This document shows positions 51,522 to 58,660 of a stretch of DNA of 64,000 nucleotides, in pieces. Position numbers and translations under genes: made by a program. The stretch spans positions 219,819-283,818 of the forward strand of contig CAVSUY010000009.1 in assembly GCA_963731035.1 (NCBI GenBank). The letters are read 5' to 3'. Position 1 is the stretch's first letter, and the number at the start of each line of letters is the position of its first letter. Origin of the DNA: JAANXG01 sp963731035. Lineage in GTDB: Bacteria; Pseudomonadota; Gammaproteobacteria; Arenicellales; JAANXG01. The notes beneath the pieces were generated by a model. The model was not told where the DNA came from, searched no databases, and saw only the letters and a list, made by a program, of their open reading frames with translations.

Positions 51522-52876
51522 GCGGTTTCCAGCAGCAACGGGCGGCGCACGCAAAGACGCAACCGGCCGCGCCCGGTCCTTTCGATACGCAGCGGCGCTC
51601 GGTGCTCTTCCAGGCGCCGCTGCAGCAGGAGCAGTCGTGCCCCCAGGTTGTCGCTAACGTCCGGCAGCCTGATACGGGAGTCGAGGCGCAGGGCGCGGTT
51701 GCTGAAGTCGGTGGTGCCCTTGTTGTCGAAGTCCTGCACCAGAGCCCACAGAACTTCCCCCGCCACGCCCTTGATCAGGTACCGATCGTCCAGGAATACA
51801 CTGCCGTTCTCGGGATAGAAGCGAATAGTCACCGGATCACCGACCAGCGCCGCGACACGCTCCACGGGAGCCCTTTCGCTGTTCCGCTGGGGGTCCTCGG
51901 CTATGGAGTCCTGCTCCTCCAGCATCCGCACCTGTGTTGCCGTGAGCGCCGCCACTACTGCCAGGGCGTCCTCGTCTTCGTAACTGAATGCCAGATCTTC
52001 AGCGCTTTCCAGGAACAGCACCCCCAACAGCAGGCCGGCGCCGATCAGGGGTACGGCGAGTTGGCTGCGCGACTCGGGCAGTCCCGGCAGTGGTATTTCC
52101 GTGTCGAGCTGGCTATCCATGCCCGCCGATGAGACTTGCTCGCGAATCGCCCGGCCGTAGGTGTATTCCCGCGTGAAGTGACCGATACGAATGGGCGTGC
52201 GAGCCTGGGCCGCCGTTCCCACCACGCCGCGCCCCAGAGGTATCTCCGCGCCGACCCCGGATGCCGGGTAGCCCAGACTGCCCACCGTGTACAAACGGGC
52301 ATTGGCCGCGTCGTGCATGAACACCATGGCATGGCTGACATTGAATCCCTCTGACAGCGTCTGCCACAAGCGGCTCAGAACGGCGGGCAGGCACGTGCAA
52401 TTCGCGTAGCTCTCGCTCAATCTCCGGAGCGCCGTCAGGCGATTAAGTGCGGGCGCGGGTTCCGGCCGTGGGTTGCCGGGCACCTCCTCGACATCCAGCA
52501 CCCGGTAGACGTCCGAGCCGAGGAGGCGGAAAACCCCGGACATGCCCGTATGGGAAGCGATGCCGGCGAGGCGGGCCTTCATGCGTTCGAACAGCGGGCC
52601 GTCGGTCTCCGTTCGCAGGTATTGCAGACTCAAGCGATAGCGGGCCCCGGTGCGCGGGTGGATCACCAGCAGCCGCGCCCGGGGATTGGCCAGCACGTTG
52701 CGCCGGGTCTTGTTGAAGAACTGGAAGCTCAGGGCCAGGTGCCGGGGATCCACGTACTCGACCTGGGAGAGATAGGAGACGTTCGGTACACCATCCAGGT
52801 CGCAGGTGGCGACCGCGGCGGGAACGCCGCCTTCCATTGCCGCGCGCACCCTGTCGAGAGTGATACGTCCGGTCAT
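51518..52876 (-). CDS. Pyridoxamine-oxidase-like flavin domain / GAF / possible winged-helix protein
   Basis: 452 residues from the ATG at 52876 (MTGRITLDRVRAAMEGGVPA). N-terminal split-barrel FMN-binding domain (VATCDLDGVPNVSYLSQVEY, about 20-39; ARLLVIHPRTGARY), a GAF domain (about 185-345: GFNVSHAMVFMHDAANARLY; GRGVVGTAAQARTPIRI), and a tail (about 375-450: FLDDRYLIKGVAGEVLWALV) with a wing-like layout resembling OmpR-type DNA-binding domains. A cytoplasmic redox or small-ligand sensor is inferred. Overlaps the partner gene by 4 nt. The frame upstream of 52876 is not coding. Confidence 0.8.
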   Translation of the reverse strand: MTGRITLDRVRAAMEGGVPAAVATCDLDGVPNVSYLSQVEYVDPRHLALSFQFFNKTRRNVLANPRARLLVIHPRTGARYRLSLQYLRTETDGPLFERMKARLAGIASHTGMSGVFRLLGSDVYRVLDVEEVPGNPRPEPAPALNRLTALRRLSESYANCTCLPAVLSRLWQTLSEGFNVSHAMVFMHDAANARLYTVGSLGYPASGVGAEIPLGRGVVGTAAQARTPIRIGHFTREYTYGRAIREQVSSAGMDSQLDTEIPLPGLPESRSQLAVPLIGAGLLLGVLFLESAEDLAFSYEDEDALAVVAALTATQVRMLEEQDSIAEDPQRNSERAPVERVAALVGDPVTIRFYPENGSVFLDDRYLIKGVAGEVLWALVQDFDNKGTTDFSNRALRLDSRIRLPDVSDNLGARLLLLQRRLEEHRAPLRIERTGRGRLRLCVRRPLLLETA

Positions 52877-53364
52877 GGTCGAAGGGCGCCTCCCGCATCC
52901 GGTCCGGGAGTCTGGGCGAATCCCTCGCTGGGCGTAAAGCTGATCACGCCCAGCAGCTCCGGCTCCGCCGCCAGCACTCGATTGACGAACGTTTCGTCGT
53001 AACCCGGAACGCGCAGCTCCGCGGCCATCGCTTCCCGATACGCCAGTACCCGCTCCCAGTCTTCGGCCTGCGGCGCTGCGACGCGAGGGTCCCGGCCCTT
53101 GAGTTGAATGGTCTGGTGGCTGGTTGGACGGCTGAACACGGCGGCCACCATGCCCCCGGCCTCGAGGTCGTCGATGACTGCCCGCGCCTGGCCCACGTCC
53201 ACCAGCATGGACACGCATCCGCCGTCATCCACCCGGCACCCGGTGGCGCGCACGACGCTGGGGATCAGGTCGCGGGAACAGCTGGAAACCACTATGGAGA
53301 CGGGTCCTTGGACGAAGGCCACCTCGTCGGCGTTGAGTCTGAATTGAAGGTCTCGCTCGTTCAT
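52873..53364 (-). CDS. Small pyridoxamine 5'-phosphate oxidase-like flavoprotein
   Basis: 163 residues of the split-barrel FMN-binding fold (LNADEVAFVQGPVSIVVSSC; GGMVAAVFSRPTSHQTIQLKG). The C-terminus has a small helical lid (EDWERVLAYREAMAAEL). Translationally coupled (ATGA) to the larger split-barrel/GAF protein. The pair is probably one functional unit: the small protein may bind FMN or haem and pass a signal. Substrate unknown. Confidence 0.75.
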   Translation of the reverse strand: MNERDLQFRLNADEVAFVQGPVSIVVSSCSRDLIPSVVRATGCRVDDGGCVSMLVDVGQARAVIDDLEAGGMVAAVFSRPTSHQTIQLKGRDPRVAAPQAEDWERVLAYREAMAAELRVPGYDETFVNRVLAAEPELLGVISFTPSEGFAQTPGPDAGGALRP

Positions 53365-53434
53365 GGAAGGATATTAGCCCGGCCGTGGAGATATTGGCTA
53401 TCCACCGACCCCCTGCCGCGTGGAGGCTGCCGGC

Positions 53435-53842
53435 CTACCGGCGGCGGGGCAGGTTGGAGATAGTCTCCAAAGCCAGCACCAGCGATTCATTGAATGCTTG
53501 CTCCGGCACCTCCGCCGCAAAAGACCATGCTTTCTTCGACCCGGCCACAGAGCCGCCTATTCGGACCCGAGTCCGGTTGGGAGACTCCTTGTAGCAAACA
53601 ATGGAATACTGCGCGTTGCCCAGGGTGCCAACACGTCGTTTCAATATCAGGACGTAGTCGGGGTACAGTGTGGCGATGGATTCCATCGCCTGATCATAGT
53701 AGGAATAGGGGATTCCCCGGTGGTCCGTGATTTCCTTGACGGTGAGCACCGTGCCGTTTCTCAGTCGGATATCCGTTGCCGTGTCGTCCGCATGGACCGC
53801 CAGGGAAAGGCAAATACCGGCGATGGCAACTATCCATCTCAT
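53435..53842 (-). CDS. Hypothetical secreted protein
   Basis: 135 residues from the ATG at 53842, with a signal peptide (MRWIVAIAGICLSLAVHA). A TTG at 53863 would add seven residues. The mature part has VRNGTVLTVKEITDH-like strands (LRNGTVLTVKEITD) resembling DUF2845-like proteins, one cysteine (IVCYKESPN). No known function. A 70-nt gap from the flavin gene; 17 nt from the GNAT gene. Confidence 0.6.
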   Translation of the reverse strand: MRWIVAIAGICLSLAVHADDTATDIRLRNGTVLTVKEITDHRGIPYSYYDQAMESIATLYPDYVLILKRRVGTLGNAQYSIVCYKESPNRTRVRIGGSVAGSKKAWSFAAEVPEQAFNESLVLALETISNLPRRR

Positions 53843-53859
53843 CTGTGCGAGGCCGTCCT

Positions 53860-54354
53860 TCAAGTCGCCAGTTGCTTGTACATCAGGAAAGCGTCCACGA
53901 ACCCCTCACGCGGATGGCGAAATGCGCCGGCCAGGGTGCCGACGGTCTCGAACCCATGGTGTTGCCAGAGCCGGACGGCGCTTTCGTTCGTGGCAACGAC
54001 CAGGTTGTATTGCATTGCCCGAAATCCACGGGCGGCCGCCTCGCGCTGGGAATGCTCACACATCCCGGAGGCGATGCCCCTTCCCCGGGCCCGTTCGGCA
54101 ACGATATAACCGCAGTTGCACACATGCGATCCCGGACCAGGCTGGTTCGGCTTGATGTAGTAGGTGCCGAGAACCTCGCCGTTCCCGGAAACGGCAACGA
54201 AAGTTGCAGTGGGCTTCTCCACCCAGATCTCGTAGGTTTCCTCCTCGCTTATGTCGGGAGGAAACGCATAGGTTTCGCCGGCGCGGAAGACGGGCTCAAT
54301 GATGGCCCACGTGGCCGGCCAGTCCCGCCGTTGGAGGAGTCGAATTTCGGTCAT
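53860..54354 (-). CDS. GNAT-family N-acetyltransferase
   Basis: 164 residues from the ATG at 54354 (MTEIRLLQRRDWPATWAII). The acetyl-CoA motif is VAERARGRGIASGMCEHSQREAAARGF, preceded by VLGTYYIKPNQ and followed by AVRLWQHHGFETVGTLAGAFRHPREG. Acyl acceptor unknown. Longer frame upstream (to 54405) is unsupported. Confidence 0.88.
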   Translation of the reverse strand: MTEIRLLQRRDWPATWAIIEPVFRAGETYAFPPDISEEETYEIWVEKPTATFVAVSGNGEVLGTYYIKPNQPGPGSHVCNCGYIVAERARGRGIASGMCEHSQREAAARGFRAMQYNLVVATNESAVRLWQHHGFETVGTLAGAFRHPREGFVDAFLMYKQLAT

Positions 54355-54485
54355 TCTCTTCGCTGCGATCGACGCCATGTCGATCAACTTGGTGGTGAGC
54401 GACAAGGTAGCGTTTTTTGGTGATCATCACCACCGGAGTTGTAGTCCCTCGAGCTTCTCTTGCGGGGAACGGCTATTTTGGCGGG

Positions 54486-54749
54486 TCATTCGGTACCGAC
54501 ACGAGCCATTTGCATGCGTTGTATCCGGCGCACCAGGACGGCCATGAGAAGGCTTAGAACGACAACGACGGCGTTGGAAACCTGATCAAAGAGGTTGGCC
54601 ACACTGTTGAAATCTGCAAACAGCTGATACTCGAGCAGGTTCGAGGATATCGCGACAACTGCCAATGCTATCTGCGCGTATAGGAACCATTTCGTCCATT
54701 TGGTGAGAGTGGTTGGATCCCTGAATCCGTTTTGTGATTCGTTTTTCAT
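54486..54749 (-). CDS. Small membrane protein, two TM helices
   Basis: 87 residues: a basic N-terminus (KNESQNGFRDPTTLTKWTKW), TM1 (FLYAQIALAVVAISSNLLEY), an acidic loop, TM2 (AVVVVLSLLMAVLVRRIQRM). Unrecognised, perhaps DUF4328-like. It lies 32 nt after the hydrolase gene on the same strand. Confidence 0.6.
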   Translation of the reverse strand: MKNESQNGFRDPTTLTKWTKWFLYAQIALAVVAISSNLLEYQLFADFNSVANLFDQVSNAVVVVLSLLMAVLVRRIQRMQMARVGTE

Positions 54750-54781
54750 ACACGCTCCACGAGGCTTCCAAGGTCGGTGGA

Positions 54782-56254
54782 CTAAGTCGCGGGAAGAGTG
54801 ACAATGCGATATACATCCTCCATCGGCAGGCGCAGCAGCTCGATATCCACGACGGTGGTGAGGTGCGGATGGATGAAATCCTGCATCTGCCGGTTGCTAA
54901 AGCGGTATCGCATCGGCAGGTAGACGATGCCGGCGGTGCCCGGTTCAGTGGCGGTCACCTCGAGGAATACCTCGCCGATCCGGGGTATCTGGGAGACCCA
55001 CTCGTTTCTCCCGCGGTCGTAGCGGTCTGTTCGCAGATAGAAAACCAGGATCCCGTCGGTGGCCTTGTTTTTGTGGCGGTCCTCGATCAGCTCCTTGATA
55101 GGCAGCTCGCCTTTGGACTCGAAGAAAATGTCGAATGCCTCGACCGGACGGCCATCCTGATCGCGCAGCCGGAAGATCACCTGGGCGTGGCCGTCGTACT
55201 GGGCCTGCGGGTCCGTGACCCACACCTTCCACTTGGCCGGCACGCTCATCTTTGCGGCTTGCTCGTATGTGAGCCGTGTCTCCTCCGCAAACGCGTCCAC
55301 TCGACCGGCCCAGTTGTCCTCAGTGGAGTTCAGGCCGAGGTCCAGCAGCCGCAGCACCTGCTCTCTTGGCCGGGTCCCCGTGACGATCCCCCTCTCGTCG
55401 CCGGAATGCGCGCATTGGAACGGCACGGCAAAGGGAATCCTCGGTGTCTGGTCCGCGCCCGGCCGGCGGTACTCGACGATGTGATACACGCTGCCCCGGC
55501 GATCGTGGCGGGCGATGTTCCTGTCGAGTTCGTCGCTGGCGGCGTCGGATGTCAGTGCCCGGGCGTCCCCGGTCGGCTGGAACCGGACGTAGTTGAAGTT
55601 GATGTTGCTGGCGGAAGCGCGCACCACGCCATCCGATCCGTCCTCCTTGACGTATCGGATCGGCGCCTCGAACCACGAGGCGTCCGCCTGGGAGCCGACG
55701 ACGATGTGCTCGCGGACACCATATTCGCGCGCCGGATTGTTCTCCGGACGCAGCAGGTACAGGTGGAGATCCAGCGTCCAGCTCGAACCCAGCTCCAGGG
55801 CATCCAGGATCCCCAAGCCGCGTTCCTGGCCCCACAGCACTAGTCTGCCCCACTTCGCCAGCTGGCCCTTGCCGATATGGGCCAGGCCACTGCCGAAGTT
55901 GGCGCCGGCGAGATGGATGAGGTTCTCGAGAGGGGAGGGCCTGGTACTGAATCGCCGCAGCCAGTTGCGCAGCACCAGCGCGCCCGTGCTGTGAACGATG
56001 GCATGAAAACCCTGTTGCAGGAGATGCCGGTATTGGTCGTCATGCAGCGCACGGTCCAGCGCCCTGCTGACATCATCCAGGCTTATTCCATCCTCCAGGG
56101 AGATGTAACGCGACAGGTCGATCTCCACCGCCGATCCATTTTCATATACCTCGTCCAAAGCCTTCGGTAAGGTCGCGTAGATATTCTCGATCTCATCGGG
56201 GGTCTCGGTCTTGCTCTCGGCACTGTAGCCGTGGATCAGCAGTATCGGCTTCAT
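54782..56254 (-). CDS. Alpha/beta-hydrolase-like protein with C-terminal extension
   Basis: 490 residues from the ATG at 56254 (MKPILLIHGYSAES). Oxyanion motif LLIHGYSA; a nucleophile-like VHSTGALVLRNWL (Ser in the HSxG pattern); FGSGLAHIGKGQLAKW. The C-terminal 180 residues (from WKVWVTDPQAQYDGHAQVIF) look like a beta-sandwich. Resembles lipase-like enzymes with an added domain; the catalytic Asp/His are not certain. No secretion signal. Function unknown. Confidence 0.65.
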   Translation of the reverse strand: MKPILLIHGYSAESKTETPDEIENIYATLPKALDEVYENGSAVEIDLSRYISLEDGISLDDVSRALDRALHDDQYRHLLQQGFHAIVHSTGALVLRNWLRRFSTRPSPLENLIHLAGANFGSGLAHIGKGQLAKWGRLVLWGQERGLGILDALELGSSWTLDLHLYLLRPENNPAREYGVREHIVVGSQADASWFEAPIRYVKEDGSDGVVRASASNINFNYVRFQPTGDARALTSDAASDELDRNIARHDRRGSVYHIVEYRRPGADQTPRIPFAVPFQCAHSGDERGIVTGTRPREQVLRLLDLGLNSTEDNWAGRVDAFAEETRLTYEQAAKMSVPAKWKVWVTDPQAQYDGHAQVIFRLRDQDGRPVEAFDIFFESKGELPIKELIEDRHKNKATDGILVFYLRTDRYDRGRNEWVSQIPRIGEVFLEVTATEPGTAGIVYLPMRYRFSNRQMQDFIHPHLTTVVDIELLRLPMEDVYRIVTLPAT

Positions 56255-56320
56255 TGCTCTCTCCCTTCCGTCTGCCTGGCGGATTCCGTGAGTCAAGTCT
56301 ATAGCATAGTACCGGTTGTT

Positions 56321-56482
56321 TCAGTGCAGCCACGCAATGCCGATCATCGCCGATGGCCGGTCAGGGAGGCGCAGCTTCAGGTGCCTCCACCCTGAACCGT
56401 TGGTGAGCTGAAACGGATGGTTCTCGATAAAGACGCGGTCCTGGCCGATATATGTTAGGGATGTCTCGGTACCGAGCTTCAA
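56321..56482 (-). CDS. Possible small ORF or gene remnant between the hydrolase and GNAT genes
   Basis: Reading from a TTG at 56482: LKLGTETSLTYIGQDRVFIE, then a further 33 residues ending WLH. There is no ATG. The frame is open from just after the GNAT stop. Amino-acid composition is plausible for protein, but no family is recognised. It may be a 3' fragment of an older gene. Confidence 0.25.
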   Translation of the reverse strand: MKLGTETSLTYIGQDRVFIENHPFQLTNGSGWRHLKLRLPDRPSAMIGIAWLH

Positions 56483-56515
56483 GCCGCAGATGCTTCTACG
56501 ACGTGACGTGCCCCG

Positions 56516-57040
56516 CTAGTTGTCTCCGTTGCCCGGAATGCCGGGTGTCGCGTCCCGGGCGACGATGTCGTAGACCTTCAGTCCCCGTGCCTTGTAGTTG
56601 TGAAGGGCGCCGGGATGGTCGAGTGTGCAGGTATGGACCCAGACTCTCTTCGTTCCCTGCCACGCCCAGGCCGACTTTATGGCGTGATAGAGCAGATAGG
56701 CTCCGTTGCCTTCGCCGATGAAGTTCGGTGCTAACCCGAAATAAGCGATCTCCACGTCGCCGCCCTGCTGCCGCTGCAGCTCGTAGTAACCCACCGGCGT
56801 TCCCCCTTTGTAGGCCACCCAGGTGCGCAGGTTCTCGTCTTCGACATAGTCTTTCCATTGGCCGTCCGACCAGGACAGCTTGTCCGTCCACTGCCACGGT
56901 CCACCGACGAGCTGATAAAGGAACCTGTTGAACTCGAACTGTCCGACTTCGCATTCCCGCACTTCGAGTCCCTCGGGGCACTCGCGGTAGACGAGCGAGG
57001 CGGGCGACCGCATTTCAAGATAGTAGATCTCCATCCGCAT
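56516..57040 (-). CDS. GNAT-family N-acetyltransferase (second copy)
   Basis: 174 residues; the start is the ATG at 57040 (another at 57034). The motif VEIAYFGLAPNFIGEGNGAY, with the acetyl-CoA loop, and VWVHTCTLDHPGALHNYKARG at the C-terminal side are typical. Different from the GNAT at 53860. Acceptor unknown. In the same orientation as its neighbours. Confidence 0.85.
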   Translation of the reverse strand: MRMEIYYLEMRSPASLVYRECPEGLEVRECEVGQFEFNRFLYQLVGGPWQWTDKLSWSDGQWKDYVEDENLRTWVAYKGGTPVGYYELQRQQGGDVEIAYFGLAPNFIGEGNGAYLLYHAIKSAWAWQGTKRVWVHTCTLDHPGALHNYKARGLKVYDIVARDATPGIPGNGDN

Positions 57041-57122
57041 CAACCGTCGACCGCCCAGTCAACACCGCGGCACCAACGGGTTGGGATGCGTCGCTTCATA
57101 TGTCTTGGATGCTGCTATTGAT

Positions 57123-57374
57123 CTAGGCCTTCTTAAGTAAACCAATTATAAACAACAAAATAACAGCGCCAATGGTGGCCATAATGATAGAGCCCAACAA
57201 CCCGCCCGTTGTTATACCGAGCAAACCGAATACAAAGCCACCCAATACAGCGCCGATAATTCCCACAACAATATTGCCTATGAGACCAAATCCGCTTCCC
57301 TTCATTATGATTCCAGCAAGCCATCCAACCAACGCGCCAACTGCCAAGAATATTATTAAGCTAATGATATCCAT
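57123..57374 (-). CDS. GlsB/YeaQ/YmgE-family small membrane protein
   Basis: 83 residues from the ATG at 57374 (MDIISLIIFLAVGALVGWLA). Gly-rich TM helices (GIIMKGSGFGLIGNIVVGII; GGLLGSIIMATIGAVILLFI) of the transglycosylase-associated-protein family, often stress-induced. Visibly AT-richer than the flanking genes. Arranged in tandem with the next small gene (13-nt gap). Confidence 0.88.
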   Translation of the reverse strand: MDIISLIIFLAVGALVGWLAGIIMKGSGFGLIGNIVVGIIGAVLGGFVFGLLGITTGGLLGSIIMATIGAVILLFIIGLLKKA

Positions 57375-57387
57375 GTTGCCTCCCGCA

Positions 57388-57603
57388 TCAATTTTTAACG
57401 AAAAGGTAGATTCCAACAACAAAACTGACAGCACCAGCAATGTAGAAAGTCATCACCTTATCTGTATCTGAACCTGTAACAGCCTGTGTTATTTGCGACC
57501 CGATCGAACCAGATAGTTGATAACCCCATATGGCAAGGCCAATTCCTAAAACTACCAGGATAATACCAACAATTTTCATTGTACTTCCTGAACCTGTTGT
57601 CAT
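57388..57603 (-). CDS. DUF3185-like small membrane protein
   Basis: 71 residues: AGGAG lies six nt before the ATG at 57603. Two TM helices (VGIILVVLGIGLAIWGYQLS; MTFYIAGAVSFVVGIYLFV) with a Gly/Ser linker in the pattern of DUF3185. AT-rich like its partner downstream. An attC-like site lies just upstream. Confidence 0.75.
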   Translation of the reverse strand: MTTGSGSTMKIVGIILVVLGIGLAIWGYQLSGSIGSQITQAVTGSDTDKVMTFYIAGAVSFVVGIYLFVKN

Positions 57604-57648
57604 GTTGAACTCCTATGGTTGAAAGAGATGAAGTGTTCTTGGTATTAC

Positions 57649-57721
57649 GGTTAACCCCCGAGCTCGCCGGCGGCAATGAACCGTAGCGGAATGGCTGTCC
57701 GGTGCAGCGCCTTGTTTGCGC
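57649..57721 (-). other. attC-like integron recombination site after tspO
   Basis: On the minus strand: a core near CAAACAAG (57711-57718; consensus CTAACAAG), then GCGCTGCACCGGA, a variable middle, GCCGGCGAGCTC, and a degenerate right core GTTAACC (57649-57655; consensus GTTRRRY). The two arms can pair (GCTGCACCGG with CCGGCGAGC) with one extrahelical base, the hallmark of attC. About 73 nt. The cores are degenerate by one or two bases. Confidence 0.6.
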
Positions 57722-57757
57722 CGTCAGGATTGAATAATTGGTCAGGCAGCAACGTCA

Positions 57758-58255
57758 CTAACGGAGAACCTGTGGGTTGAGTTGCCATAGAGAAAAATTC
57801 AGTGCAGATGCGAAACTAACCCACAACAGGTATGGGATGAGCAGCGCACCAGCAAGCGGGCGTACACGCCAGAAAGAAACAAGGGTAGCCACGATAAGGA
57901 TCCACAGCACTAAGACGTCGGCGAGCGCCATAATGCCGAGATGCCAGGCAAAGAAAAGCCAACTCCATAGTGCGTTGAAGGCAAGCTGCAACAGAAACAA
58001 CGTGAGTGCTTGTCGATTGGCGCGGAATCCTCTGGAACGCCATACTAACCAGGCGGCGATGCCCATCAGGGCGTAAAGAACCGTCCACACCGGGCCAAAC
58101 ACCCATGGCGGCGGTGCCCACTCAGGCTGGGCAAGCTGACTGTAAAAAGACTTGGCCTGTATTGAAGCCACTGCTCCAACGGCAGAAGCCGCAAAGCTCA
58201 CAACCAGCCAACCGACAAGTCCCATGACCTGCTTCTGCTTTGAAAGTGGCGGCAT
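57758..58255 (-). CDS. tspO: TspO/MBR-family tryptophan-rich sensory protein
   Basis: 165 residues with five TM helices. The family motif PEWAPPPWVFGPVWTVLYALMG (split across residues about 43-64), and W/N/W loops (NALWSWLFFAWHLG) are clear. Binds tetrapyrroles or similar ligands in an inner or outer membrane. Flanked by attC-like sequences on both sides (57649-57721; 58274-58296), so it looks like an integron cassette gene. Confidence 0.93.
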   Translation of the reverse strand: MPPLSKQKQVMGLVGWLVVSFAASAVGAVASIQAKSFYSQLAQPEWAPPPWVFGPVWTVLYALMGIAAWLVWRSRGFRANRQALTLFLLQLAFNALWSWLFFAWHLGIMALADVLVLWILIVATLVSFWRVRPLAGALLIPYLLWVSFASALNFSLWQLNPQVLR

Positions 58256-58273
58256 CCGAAGCTCCGTTTGTTG

Positions 58274-58296
58274 CCTAACGATAGCGATGTGCCGCG
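58274..58296 (-). other. attC right core upstream of tspO
   Basis: Minus strand: GTTAGGC (58274-58280), a perfect RYYYAAC/GTTRRRY core, preceded by CGGCACATCGCTATC, which aligns to the L' region of attC. The matching left half of this site is not clear, so this is either a degenerate attC or its remaining half. It marks the 5' boundary of the tspO cassette. Confidence 0.5.
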
Positions 58297-58451
58297 CTCG
58301 ACGGCGACCTGGTGGAGCGGCAGCGAGAGGAGGAAGCGGTCAAGCGATCGGACTCGATAGACCTTGTCATGCGGCTATTCCGGATAGAACCAACTCGTTG
58401 ACCTCGGTTCGCGCACTAGTGTGCGCGACTGTGATGAATATGATGTGCCCG

Positions 58452-58555
58452 ACGGATAGGCAGGATAACCGATATCCCTGACGGTCAAAAGGCGCTTGCG
58501 GGGTGGGGTGTTGGCGGCAGGTCGGGGGTGTGGGGGACGAATTCGTGCCCGAATG
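58452..58555 (-). repeat. IS91 terminal sequence, copy 1 (oriIS side)
   Basis: The 104 nt are identical to 63897-64000 in the same orientation. Contains ATAACCGATATCC and a long G-rich stretch (GGGTGGGGTG). Both copies begin ACGGATAGGCAGG, the preceding base differs, which sets the boundary. Confidence 0.95.
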
Positions 58556-58660
58556 GCCTGCGAGCAGGCGACGAGCGCGGGTCAGTGCTGCTGACCCGGG
58601 TTGGGGCACGAGCGGGGCCGTGAGGCGCAGTGCCGGCGTTGCGTCCCTGGCTACTGGAGA

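Larger units (their letters stand above)
58256..58660. other. 405-nt gene-free stretch
   Basis: Holds the attC core, a 7-bp hairpin with arms CGCGCAC/GTGCGCG (58410-58427), and from 58452 the terminal sequence of the IS91-family element, repeated at the window end. No coding frame is seen. The duplicated IS terminus is listed separately. Confidence 0.5.

Noticed and set aside
51518..53218. Longer 566-residue version of the flavin/GAF protein
   Set aside because: The first 114 residues overlap the small split-barrel gene in another frame and read as noise; the ATG at 52876 gives the domain start.
57123..57603. Toxin-antitoxin pair
   Set aside because: Both small proteins are known small membrane-protein families without toxin features, and have the same direction but no antitoxin-like HTH.
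58410..58427. CGCGCAC-N4-GTGCGCG hairpin near the IS91 terminus as part of oriIS
   Set aside because: It lies outside the 104-nt duplicated terminus, so it does not belong to the element.
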